DNA of 5,846 nucleotides, taken from the NCBI GenBank assembly GCA_900553355.1, contig USDK01000091.1:1-5846 (forward strand). Direction: 5' to 3'. Numbering within the stretch: position 1 is the first letter of the stretch; each line of letters opens with the position of its first letter. Made by a program: the position numbers and the translations under genes. This document shows positions 1 to 5,413 of this stretch, piece by piece. This DNA is from an uncultured Lachnospiraceae bacterium. GTDB taxonomy: Bacteria > Bacillota > Clostridia > Lachnospirales > Lachnospiraceae. The notes under the pieces were generated by a model, which had not been told where the DNA came from, did not search any database, and saw only the letters and a program-made list of their open reading frames with translations.

Positions 1-54
1 ACCGCTGACTTTGCAACGGTTTCTACTTGGCTGCATTTACTTTTTCATTCAACC

Positions 55-85
55 AAAAATAATAGATATATATCCTATTCTTTTT
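55..85 (-). terminator. AT-rich hairpin, possible terminator of the leftward operon
   Basis: Read on the minus strand, an A5 run, an imperfect stem (AATA with TATT, GAT with ATC, one mismatch and one bulge) and a closing T5 run surround the methyltransferase stop codon at 75-77. The shape fits a weak, possibly bidirectional, intrinsic terminator. The stem is almost all A-U pairs and therefore unstable, so it may be only AT-rich sequence. Nothing else in bases 1-74 looks like a gene: the open frames there have no ribosome binding site and no recognisable product. Confidence 0.35.
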
Positions 86-815
86 CTGCTCTTATCAGCA
101 GCATCATGGGCCTGCGCATTTCGTCTTTCATTCCCTCAAGAGACAGTAGTTCTTCGGGAGGCTGGGGCTCGATCACATGCTTCAGGCAGAAGCCGGAGAG
201 CAGAAGGGTTTCCAGATAGGTGGTCAGTGTGCGGTGATATTTGACCACGTGTTCCCCCAGGAAGATGGCGTCGCGCTTTCCTTCATAATAATAGTTGTCT
301 ACCGGGAAATGCAGGATCCTTCCGCTTTCATCATAATACCAGTCCTGGGAGCCATAGGCGGTAAATACTGGATGCTCCACAGAGAAGACCAGGCTGCCGC
401 CGGGCTTAAGCCAGAGGGAAATATTTCGGATCAGGGAATGATAATCTTTGACATAGTGAAAGGCAAGGGAGCTAAATACAATGTCAAAGCTTCCCTTCGG
501 AAAGTTCAGGTCCTCCATGGCGCAGCGCCGGTATGTGATTTTGGAGTCTGCGTTTTTTTCGAGGGCGGTTTCCAACATTTTTACTGAAAGATCAACACCG
601 GTCACGGAGGATGCGCCGTGACCGGCAGCATACTTACAGTGCCAGCCATATCCGCAGCCTAAGTCAAGCACGGTGCGTCCCTCAAAATCCGGGAGAATAC
701 TTTGAAGCGCAGGCCATTCGCCTGCGCCTTTCAGTCCGTATCTGGAGCGAGTCATCTCGCTGTATTTATGAAAAAATAATTCATCGTCATATTTGTTTTC
801 TTTCATGTGGATCAC
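75..815 (-). CDS. Class I SAM-dependent methyltransferase, substrate unknown
   Basis: This 246-residue cytosolic protein has a Rossmann-type Methyltransf_11/25 fold. Visible motifs are the SAM-binding motif I VLDLGCGYG (residues 49-57), the acidic ribose-binding residue D75 in GVDLS, AMEDL near 99-103 for the adenine pocket, FDIVFSS (110-116), and LKPGG (136-140). The C-terminal part carries HPVF and EPQPP, seen in a group of uncharacterised small-molecule methyltransferases, so the acceptor cannot be named. The chosen start is GTG at 815, which overlaps the upstream gene's TGA as GTGA, a normal translational coupling arrangement. An ATG three codons later (806) is a fair alternative, with GAGGG 12 bases upstream of it. 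The gene is second in a leftward operon behind the YtvI-like gene. No signal peptide or membrane segment is seen. The fold is certain, the role is not. Confidence 0.93.
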   Translation of the reverse strand: MIHMKENKYDDELFFHKYSEMTRSRYGLKGAGEWPALQSILPDFEGRTVLDLGCGYGWHCKYAAGHGASSVTGVDLSVKMLETALEKNADSKITYRRCAMEDLNFPKGSFDIVFSSLAFHYVKDYHSLIRNISLWLKPGGSLVFSVEHPVFTAYGSQDWYYDESGRILHFPVDNYYYEGKRDAIFLGEHVVKYHRTLTTYLETLLLSGFCLKHVIEPQPPEELLSLEGMKDEMRRPMMLLIRAEKE

Positions 816-1930
816 GGTCCCTCTTTTCCTGTATTTCTTACGCTTCCGTCTTCATCATCAGCGAGCCGGAAGATTTTAATGGTACCGGTACGATTCAGGT
901 GCATCAGCAGCGACAGGCCAATCGGAAATCCAAACAGCCCGACGACTCCGAACAACTGGACTCCAGCGAACATACTGACCAGTGTAACGACAGGATGGAG
1001 CCCGATCTGGCTTCCTACAATTTTAGGCTCGATAATATTCCGGACGATAGTAATGAAGATATACAGACCGAACAGCTTCAGAGCCGTGGAATAGTCGCCC
1101 AGTATGGCAGTGATCACAGCCCATGGGATCATAATGCCTCCGGTGCCGAGAACAGGCAGGATGTCAAAGATCGCGATACACAGGGCAATCAGAAATGCAT
1201 AGTCAAATCTGAACAGCGAAAGCCCGATAAACAGTTCCATAAAGGTAATGCTCATGATCAGGGCGTAGGAGCGGATACAGACGAATAAAGTCCCGACGAT
1301 ATACTGCTTGACCTGCAGGAAAATATCCCGTGCCCATCCACTTAACTGACGCATACAAAATCCAGTCAGCCGGTCATAGTCCATGGCGATAAAGAAGGTG
1401 GAAATGACCATCAAAAGCAGCTTGATAAATAGCATCGGAAGAGAAGAGGCAAAACCGGAGATAGCTTCCATGCTGGTTAATGAAAGGTCGGATACCAGAC
1501 TGCGCAGGGACTGCATGAACTGGCTCCACAGATAATCAACGGTGTCCAGAATATTGGGGTCTGCCTGTTCAAGAGCCCGTTCCAGCTCGTCGAAAAGGTC
1601 GGTCATGACCGGATTGACATAGATGCGGAAAATCTGAGGAAGCCGCTGGACCAGATCCGTAACAAAGGAGAAGGCCCGGATGCTTGCCAGAACTAAAAAC
1701 ATTCCGATGGTTCCGTAAAAAAGAAGAACCAAAAGGACAGCGACTGCCCGTCTGGGAAGCCGTGTCTTTTTTGCGATAAAACGGATTGGATGTTTCAGGA
1801 TATAAGAAATAAAGAGTGCCGCGACAAAAGGAAAAAGCAGAGTCAGAGCAAACTGCAGTGCCAGAAAGATCGCGACAATAATAATTGCAAAGTATAGAAA
1901 ATTTATAATGAATGTTTTCCGTTTTTCCAT
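812..1930 (-). CDS. ytvI: AI-2E family membrane protein, YtvI-like sporulation protein
   Basis: This 372-residue polytopic membrane protein has hydrophobic segments at about residues 8-45 (two passes), 62-83, 165-183, 210-240, 245-275 (broken by a conserved loop), 280-298 and 313-345, with a mostly soluble amphipathic stretch at about 90-150. That is the usual AI-2E (PF01594) layout and length. Conserved signatures are DILPVLGTG (256-264), IPW (268-270), EPKIVG (301-306) and GLHP (310-313). PVLGTG with IPW, and a charged RNIIEPK stretch, match my memory of the YtvI branch, a sporulation protein of about 370 residues in Bacillus under sigma-E, rather than generic AI-2E exporters. The start ATG (1930) has GAGGGG ten bases upstream (1941-1946). 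It is first in an operon with the methyltransferase. Family assignment is firm and the YtvI subfamily likely. Transport substrate and true function are unknown. Confidence 0.9.
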   Translation of the reverse strand: MEKRKTFIINFLYFAIIIVAIFLALQFALTLLFPFVAALFISYILKHPIRFIAKKTRLPRRAVAVLLVLLFYGTIGMFLVLASIRAFSFVTDLVQRLPQIFRIYVNPVMTDLFDELERALEQADPNILDTVDYLWSQFMQSLRSLVSDLSLTSMEAISGFASSLPMLFIKLLLMVISTFFIAMDYDRLTGFCMRQLSGWARDIFLQVKQYIVGTLFVCIRSYALIMSITFMELFIGLSLFRFDYAFLIALCIAIFDILPVLGTGGIMIPWAVITAILGDYSTALKLFGLYIFITIVRNIIEPKIVGSQIGLHPVVTLVSMFAGVQLFGVVGLFGFPIGLSLLMHLNRTGTIKIFRLADDEDGSVRNTGKEGP

Positions 1931-1940
1931 GAAAATAAAG

Positions 1941-1946
1941 CCCCTC
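1941..1946 (-). promoter_or_regulatory. Ribosome binding site of the YtvI-like gene
   Basis: On the minus strand GAGGGG lies ten bases before the ATG at 1930. It supports that start and no earlier one. Confidence 0.7.
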
Positions 1947-1951
1947 TTAAA

Positions 1952-1981
1952 ATCATATTCTATCTGAAGCGATAGTATGAT
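1952..1981. repeat. Inverted repeat in the leader of the leftward operon
   Basis: ATCATA (1952-1957) pairs with TATGAT (1976-1981), and CTATC (1960-1964) pairs with GATAG (1971-1975). This gives an 11-pair stem with a two-base TT bulge and a six-base loop. In the leftward mRNA it would fold just upstream of the GAGGGG ribosome binding site. It could be an mRNA-stabilising hairpin or an operator. It overlaps the candidate sigma-E -10 element, so its role depends on which promoter is used. Confidence 0.5.
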
Positions 1982-2002
1982 GCATAAAAATACACATTAT
2001 TA
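1972..2002 (-). promoter_or_regulatory. Candidate sigma-E promoter for the YtvI-like gene
   Basis: On the minus strand TAATAAT (2002-1996) is followed after 16 bases by CATACTAT (1979-1972). From memory, the mother-cell sigma-E consensus is roughly G-H-ATA-H-T, 13-16 bases, CATACA-H-T, so the -35 fits except the first base and the -10 has one mismatch. The gene behind it is a YtvI homologue, which makes the match more believable. It overlaps an inverted repeat and lies in AT-rich DNA, where chance matches are common. Confidence 0.4.
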
Positions 2003-2031
2003 AGCATAACGAAGATAGAGAGAAGTGTCAA
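2003..2031 (-). promoter_or_regulatory. Sigma-A-like promoter, leftward operon
   Basis: On the minus strand a perfect TTGACA (2031-2026) is followed after exactly 17 bases by TATGCT (2008-2003), which matches the -10 consensus at four of six positions, including the key A2 and T6. Transcription would begin near 1996, about 65 bases before the YtvI-like start codon. It points away from the ssrA promoter, with 33 bases between the two -35 boxes. Confidence 0.6.
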
Positions 2032-2064
2032 CAAATGAAAAGGGATTTGAGCTACTTTTTTACC

Positions 2065-2093
2065 TTGACAAGAAAAATGGGCATGCATATAAT
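2065..2093 (+). promoter_or_regulatory. Full-consensus sigma-A promoter of ssrA
   Basis: TTGACA (2065-2070), a 17-base spacer and TATAAT (2088-2093) match the housekeeping sigma consensus at all twelve positions with optimal spacing. Transcription should start near 2100, leaving a leader of about 16 bases before the mature tmRNA 5' end, to be cut by RNase P. Such strength fits the high cellular level of tmRNA. Confidence 0.88.
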
Positions 2094-2116
2094 AAAACAG
2101 AACACAACAGACTTAC

Positions 2117-2466
2117 GGGCTTGTACTGGTTTCGACGGGGGTCTGGAAGTTGGGGAAGCCATCCGTAGCGGGACACTACGTTAAAAGTTCCATCTAAATA
2201 TAAACGCAGACGATAGACAGTTAGCGTACGCTGCCTAATTTTCGGCAGTAGTCGGCCTTAGGTCATCCGCTGCTTAAGTCACCGGCTTCAACGAGGCGGA
2301 GCACTTCACCTCCAAAGCTTTGAGGAGATGGAAGAATTTATGAAGCTACTAAAGCCAGTAACCTGTCATTAGGTGACTGGACGAGGGAATGTTAAAATAA
2401 TGACTGTGATGGGAGATGCCCTGATGGATGGGCTTTCGGACGCGGGTTCGATTCCCGCCAGGTCCA
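2117..2466 (+). ncRNA. ssrA: Transfer-messenger RNA (tmRNA), one-piece form
   Basis: tmRNA acts with SmpB to free stalled ribosomes and tag the unfinished protein for proteolysis. The acceptor stem pairs GGGCTTG (2117-2123) with CAGGTCC (2459-2465), followed by discriminator A2466. The T arm is GCGGG-TTCGATT-CCCGC (2442-2458). P2 pairs 2141-2151 with 2431-2441 over 11 pairs. Pseudoknot 1 uses CGTAG/CTACG (2164-2168, 2176-2180) plus GGGAC/GTTCC (2170-2174, 2187-2191). The tag frame is 2206-2238, its stop codon lying in the loop of a CTGCC/GGCAG hairpin. A later stem-loop spans 2355-2380. The three bases after the discriminator are CTA, so the CCA end is not encoded and must be added after 3' trimming. 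Its own strong promoter and terminator make it a single-gene unit. Confidence 0.97.
2206..2238 (+). other. tmRNA proteolysis-tag reading frame (ADDRQLAYAA)
   Basis: The resume codon is probably GCA at 2206, since it follows the AT-rich ATAAAC stretch typical of tmRNA resume sites. Ten sense codons give ADDRQLAYAA, then TAA. The full tag carries one more alanine from the charged tmRNA. The hydrophobic ending LAYAA fits the usual ClpXP-type degron ending in Ala-Ala. The start Ala-Asp-Asp resembles Clostridia tags such as that of Clostridioides difficile, recalled from memory. Confidence 0.85.
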
Positions 2467-2471
2467 CTATC

Positions 2472-2522
2472 AAGAAGTGTCATAAATACACCGGTATCGG
2501 TGAGTTTATGGCACTTCTTTTT
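2472..2522 (+). terminator. Intrinsic terminator of ssrA
   Basis: AAGAAGTG, T and CATAAA (2472-2486) pair with TTTATG, G and CACTTCTT (2505-2519) as a continuous 15-pair stem containing one G-U pair. It is topped by CACCG-GTAT-CGGTG (2489-2502) and runs into a T-rich tail (TTCTTTTT, 2515-2522). It begins six bases after the mature tmRNA end and separates ssrA from the two-component genes. Confidence 0.92.
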
Positions 2523-2534
2523 ATGTGAAGGATA

Positions 2535-2543
2535 TGTTATGAT
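2535..2543 (+). promoter_or_regulatory. Candidate extended -10 promoter for the two-component operon
   Basis: TGTTATGAT fits an extended -10 element (TGn plus TATGAT, five of six matches to TATAAT). The -35 position, 17 bases upstream, reads TTCTTT and is weak. It lies directly after the ssrA terminator and would start RNA near 2550, about 60 bases before the regulator start codon. A second TGCTATGAT (2577-2585) has the same form, but its start point would fall on the ribosome binding site, so it is less likely a promoter. Confidence 0.4.
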
Positions 2544-2588
2544 AAGTGGTAGATTCACAAAATTATCATATTTGCCTGCTATGATAAG
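2538..2588. repeat. TATGATAAG direct repeat with a central inverted copy
   Basis: TATGATAAG occurs at 2538-2546 and again at 2580-2588, exactly 42 bases apart, about four helical turns. TTATCATA (2563-2570) between them is the reverse complement of TATGATAA. The central copy could pair with either flank in RNA, giving two exclusive hairpins, or all three could be protein-binding half-sites. OmpR-family regulators often bind direct repeats, so self-regulation is possible. AT-rich chance repetition is not excluded. Confidence 0.45.
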
Positions 2589-2594
2589 GAAAAT

Positions 2595-2600
2595 GGAGGG
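2595..2600 (+). promoter_or_regulatory. Ribosome binding site deciding the response-regulator start
   Basis: GGAGGG sits seven bases before the ATG at 2608. The frame is open further upstream, into the tmRNA gene, but no earlier start has such a site, and the family N-terminus begins at 2608. Confidence 0.85.
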
Positions 2601-2607
2601 TGCGAAT

Positions 2608-3288
2608 ATGGAAAAACTGAAGATATTAGTAGTTGATGACGAGAGCAGAATGCGCAAGCTGGTCCGCGATTTCCTGGAGAGAGAAGGATATGAGGTGCTG
2701 GAAGCCGGGGACGGCGTGGAAGCAATGGATATTTTTTATGAGGAAAAGGATGTTGCCCTGGTGATACTGGACGTAATGATGCCGAAGATGGATGGATGGC
2801 AGACGCTGAGGGAGATCCGGCAGAGTTCCCAGGTGCCGGTGATCATGCTGACTGCAAGGTCAGAGGAGCGTGATGAGCTGCAGGGATTTAAACTGGGGGT
2901 AGATGAATATATTTCGAAACCGTTCAGTCCGAAGATTCTGGTCGCCCGGGTAGAAGCGATCCTTCGAAGAGCCCATGCACTTGGAGCGGAGGACGTGCTG
3001 GAAGCCGGAGGAATTTCTGTTGACAAGGCGGCTCATCAGGTGAAGATCGACGGAAAAGAGATTGAATTAAGCTTTAAAGAGTTTGAACTTCTGGCATATT
3101 TTGTGGAAAATCAGGGGATAGCATTATCCAGAGAAAAGATATTAAATAATGTATGGAATTATGATTATTTCGGAGATGCAAGAACTATTGACACGCATGT
3201 CAAGAAGCTCCGAAGCAAGATGGGAGACAAAGGGAATTATATCAAGACCATCTGGGGGATGGGATATAAATTCGAGGTAGATTCATAA
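2608..3288 (+). CDS. OmpR/PhoB-family response regulator
   Basis: This 226-residue DNA-binding transcription factor is phosphorylated by the adjacent kinase. The receiver domain (residues 4-120) has the acidic pair D10-D11, phospho-acceptor D55 in LVILDVMMP, the switch residue T82 and K104 in SKPF, all intact. A short linker precedes the winged-helix output domain (about 130-224), with the usual RTIDTHVKKLRSKMG recognition-helix region and the closing GMGYKFE turn. The length is typical for the family. The start at 2608 is chosen because MEKLKILVVDDE is the normal N-terminus and GGAGGG precedes it. A longer open frame reaching back to 2428 runs through the tmRNA and terminator and is not real. 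The stop codon touches the kinase start, so the two are translated together. Target genes and stimulus cannot be told, though hisHF lie downstream in the likely same transcript. Confidence 0.96.
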   Translation: MEKLKILVVDDESRMRKLVRDFLEREGYEVLEAGDGVEAMDIFYEEKDVALVILDVMMPKMDGWQTLREIRQSSQVPVIMLTARSEERDELQGFKLGVDEYISKPFSPKILVARVEAILRRAHALGAEDVLEAGGISVDKAAHQVKIDGKEIELSFKEFELLAYFVENQGIALSREKILNNVWNYDYFGDARTIDTHVKKLRSKMGDKGNYIKTIWGMGYKFEVDS

Positions 3289-4755
3289 ATGAAGTATTCG
3301 ATAAAAAAGCAGATGATCATCATCTTTATCGGACTGCTGGTATGCATGGTTGTGGCTCTTCTGGTCATAAACATGACATTTCTGGAGCCCTATTATATTC
3401 AGAATAAGGAGCGCAGCTTCCGGGAGATGTACCAGGCGCTGAATCAGGTAGTTGAAGATCAGGCCTATACAGATGAAAATGTAACAGACGCAGTGGTGCA
3501 GCAGGCAGAGCAAAACAACCTGTCATTTCTGATCGTGGACGAAACCACAGGAAATAAGTATACCAATGTATATGATCAGGAATTGCTTCTGAACCAGCTG
3601 CTGGGTTATGTGATCAATCAGACGCAGAAAAGCGGAGAGATCCTGGAGACCACAGATTCCTATCAGATGCTTCAGTCCAGGGATCCATGGAATGAAACGG
3701 AATATCTGGTCATGTGGGGGAATTTTGAAGATGGAAGCCAGTTCCTGATGAGGAGCCCGCTGGAGAGTATGCGGGAAAGTGCGGCTATTTCGAACCGGTT
3801 TTTGATCTATATCGGAAGTATACTGATCCTGGCGGCCGGACTTCTGGTATGGTATTTTTCCAAAAAGCTTACAGATCCGATCCAGGAGCTGGCAGCTCTT
3901 TCAGATAAGATGGCCGATCTGGACTTTGAAGCGAAGTATACCAGCGGAGGCAAGAATGAGATCGGAGAGCTGGGGGCAAACTTTAACCGTATGTCCAGCC
4001 GGCTGGAGAGTACGATCTCGGAGTTGAAAAAAGCCAATAACAGTCTTTTGAAAGATATTGAGCAGAAAGAGAAAATGGAAGAGATGCGCAATGAATTCCT
4101 GGGAAATGTATCGCATGAGCTGAAGACGCCGATCGCGCTGATCCAGGGATATGCAGAAGGACTGAAGGATGGCGTTAATGATGACCCGGAAAGCAGGGAT
4201 TTCTATTGCGATGTGATCATGGATGAGGCCATGAAGATGAATCAGATGGTCAAGAATCTTCTGACACTGAATCAACTGGAGTTTGGTGATGAGGATATCA
4301 GCTTTGAGCGTTTTGACCTGACGGCGCTGATCAGGGGGGTATTGCAGAGTATGGAGATCCTGGCGCAGCAGGATGACCTGAATGTGATATTCAGACAGGA
4401 GGAGCCTGTGTATGTATGGGCGGACGAGTTTAAGACGGAGCAGGTACTCCGCAATTACGTCAGCAATGCATTCCATCATGCATCCGGGGATAAGGTGGTC
4501 GAAGTCAGGATACACAGAGAAGGGAAAAAGGCAAGGACGAGTGTGTTCAACACCGGGACGCCGATTCCAGAGGAAGACCTTAAGCATATCTGGGAGAAAT
4601 TCTATAAGGTAGACAAGGCTCATACACGGGAATATGGCGGCAATGGCATCGGCCTGTCCATTGTAAAAGCGATCATGGAATCCTTCCACCAGGAGTATGG
4701 CGTAAAGAATTATGACAATGGTGTTGAATTCTGGTTTGAACTTGATGTAGAATAA
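3289..4755 (+). CDS. Membrane sensor histidine kinase
   Basis: This 488-residue kinase is the partner of the preceding regulator. Its order is a membrane segment (about 9-30), an extracytoplasmic sensor of some 135 residues with no domain I recognise, a second membrane segment (171-190), a HAMP linker (191-243), a coiled coil (about 240-268), the HisKA dimerisation domain with phospho-acceptor H276 in NVSHELKTP, and a HATPase_c domain. The ATP-binding boxes are N (N389 and N393 in NYVSN), G1 (NTGTPI, 421-426), F (IWEKFYKVD, 434-442) and G2 (GGNGIGLSIVK, 450-460). G1 reads NTG rather than the classic DxG, a variant I recall in other Bacillota kinases, so activity is still expected. The start ATG directly follows the regulator TAA, with GAGGT (3274-3278) ten bases upstream. 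The signal is unknown. hisH follows after 32 bases with no terminator. Confidence 0.96.
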   Translation: MKYSIKKQMIIIFIGLLVCMVVALLVINMTFLEPYYIQNKERSFREMYQALNQVVEDQAYTDENVTDAVVQQAEQNNLSFLIVDETTGNKYTNVYDQELLLNQLLGYVINQTQKSGEILETTDSYQMLQSRDPWNETEYLVMWGNFEDGSQFLMRSPLESMRESAAISNRFLIYIGSILILAAGLLVWYFSKKLTDPIQELAALSDKMADLDFEAKYTSGGKNEIGELGANFNRMSSRLESTISELKKANNSLLKDIEQKEKMEEMRNEFLGNVSHELKTPIALIQGYAEGLKDGVNDDPESRDFYCDVIMDEAMKMNQMVKNLLTLNQLEFGDEDISFERFDLTALIRGVLQSMEILAQQDDLNVIFRQEEPVYVWADEFKTEQVLRNYVSNAFHHASGDKVVEVRIHREGKKARTSVFNTGTPIPEEDLKHIWEKFYKVDKAHTREYGGNGIGLSIVKAIMESFHQEYGVKNYDNGVEFWFELDVE

Positions 4756-4772
4756 AAACATTCATGAAAGGT

Positions 4773-4779
4773 AAAGGAG
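4773..4779 (+). promoter_or_regulatory. Ribosome binding site deciding the hisH TTG start
   Basis: AAAGGAG lies eight bases before TTG at 4788. The in-frame ATG at 4764 lies upstream of this site and has no Shine-Dalgarno sequence of its own, so TTG is the better start. Confidence 0.75.
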
Positions 4780-4787
4780 CCGGAAAT

Positions 4788-5393
4788 TTGATAGCGATTA
4801 TAGATTATGATGCAGGAAATATAAAAAGTGTAGAAAAGGCGGTCAGGCTTCTGGGAGAGGACGTGTCTGTCACAAGAGACGCGCAGGAGATCCTGGGAGC
4901 TGATAAGGTGATCCTGCCGGGAGTAGGAGCCTTTGGAGACGCCATGGAAAAGCTTAAACAGTACGGGCTGGATACAGTGATCCGAAAAACGGCTGAAAAG
5001 GAAACGCCGTTTCTTGGGATCTGCCTGGGAATGCAGCTTTTGTTTGAAAGAAGCGATGAAGCACCGGGAGTAGAAGGTTTAGGGATTCTGAAGGGTGAAA
5101 TTCTGAAGCTTCCGGAAAAGGAGGGATATAAGATCCCTCATATGGGATGGAATTCTCTGGAACTAAAGAACAACGGACGCCTGTTCCGGGGATTGCCGGA
5201 GCAGCCTTATGTTTACTTTGTGCATTCTTATTATCTGAAGGCGGCGGATGAACAGATTGTCAAAGCCACGACAGAATATACGACGCATATCCATGCCTCG
5301 GTGGAACAAAGGAATGTTTTTGCCTGTCAGTTCCATCCGGAAAAGAGTAGTGATGTGGGGCTTAAGATTCTGAAAAATTTCCTGGAGTTATAG
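4788..5393 (+). CDS. hisH: Imidazole glycerol phosphate synthase, glutaminase subunit HisH
   Basis: HisH hydrolyses glutamine and passes ammonia through HisF, which uses it on PRFAR to make imidazole glycerol phosphate and AICAR, the step linking histidine and purine synthesis. It is a class I (triad) glutamine amidotransferase. With the TTG start the protein is 201 residues, the usual size, and begins MIAIIDYDAGNIKSV as family members do. The nucleophile is C79 in GICLGMQ, the triad is completed by H183 and E185 in QFHPEKS, and PGVGAF (44-49) lies near the oxyanion site. Starting at ATG 4764 would add eight residues not expected for the family and lacks a ribosome binding site. It lies 32 bases after the kinase gene and 20 before hisF. 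No leader, T-box or terminator fits in the upstream gap, so expression probably comes from the two-component promoter or one inside the kinase gene. Confidence 0.96.
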   Translation: MIAIIDYDAGNIKSVEKAVRLLGEDVSVTRDAQEILGADKVILPGVGAFGDAMEKLKQYGLDTVIRKTAEKETPFLGICLGMQLLFERSDEAPGVEGLGILKGEILKLPEKEGYKIPHMGWNSLELKNNGRLFRGLPEQPYVYFVHSYYLKAADEQIVKATTEYTTHIHASVEQRNVFACQFHPEKSSDVGLKILKNFLEL

Positions 5394-5413
5394 AGTGAGA
5401 AGGGGGACGAAAG

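Noticed and set aside
11..244. A 77-codon plus-strand frame at the left edge with a hydrophobic start
   Set aside because: It has no ribosome binding site, and two thirds of it overlaps the methyltransferase C-terminus in antisense.
177..587. A 136-codon plus-strand frame inside the methyltransferase
   Set aside because: It is antisense to conserved SAM-binding motifs and has no plausible product.
611..1288. A 225-codon plus-strand frame over the YtvI-like and methyltransferase genes
   Set aside because: It is antisense to two well-supported genes, low in hydrophobic structure and rich in Asp, Gln and Ser as expected of a shadow frame.
1980..2007. Imperfect inverted repeat ATGCATAA / TTAAGCAT near the leftward -10 box
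   Set aside because: Seven of eight matches in AT-rich DNA is too weak to call an operator.
2021..2486. Similar words GAAGTGTCAACAAA (before ssrA) and GAAGTGTCATAAAT (terminator)
   Set aside because: The match is short, the first copy is part of a promoter and the second part of the terminator stem, so a shared origin or att-like repeat is not supported.
2428..2607. An upstream extension of the response-regulator frame
   Set aside because: It passes through the tmRNA T arm and its terminator. The family start and ribosome binding site are at 2608.
2349..2657. A 102-codon minus-strand frame across the tmRNA 3' half and terminator
   Set aside because: It is antisense to a structured RNA and shows no protein signature.
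3901..4761. A 286-codon open frame on the minus strand inside the kinase gene
   Set aside because: It lies wholly antisense to a clear histidine kinase, has no recognisable motifs, and results from codon bias of the real gene.
4756..4787. A search for a T-box, histidine attenuator or terminator ahead of hisH
   Set aside because: The gap is only 32 bases, with no hairpin and no His codon run, so it cannot hold such an element.
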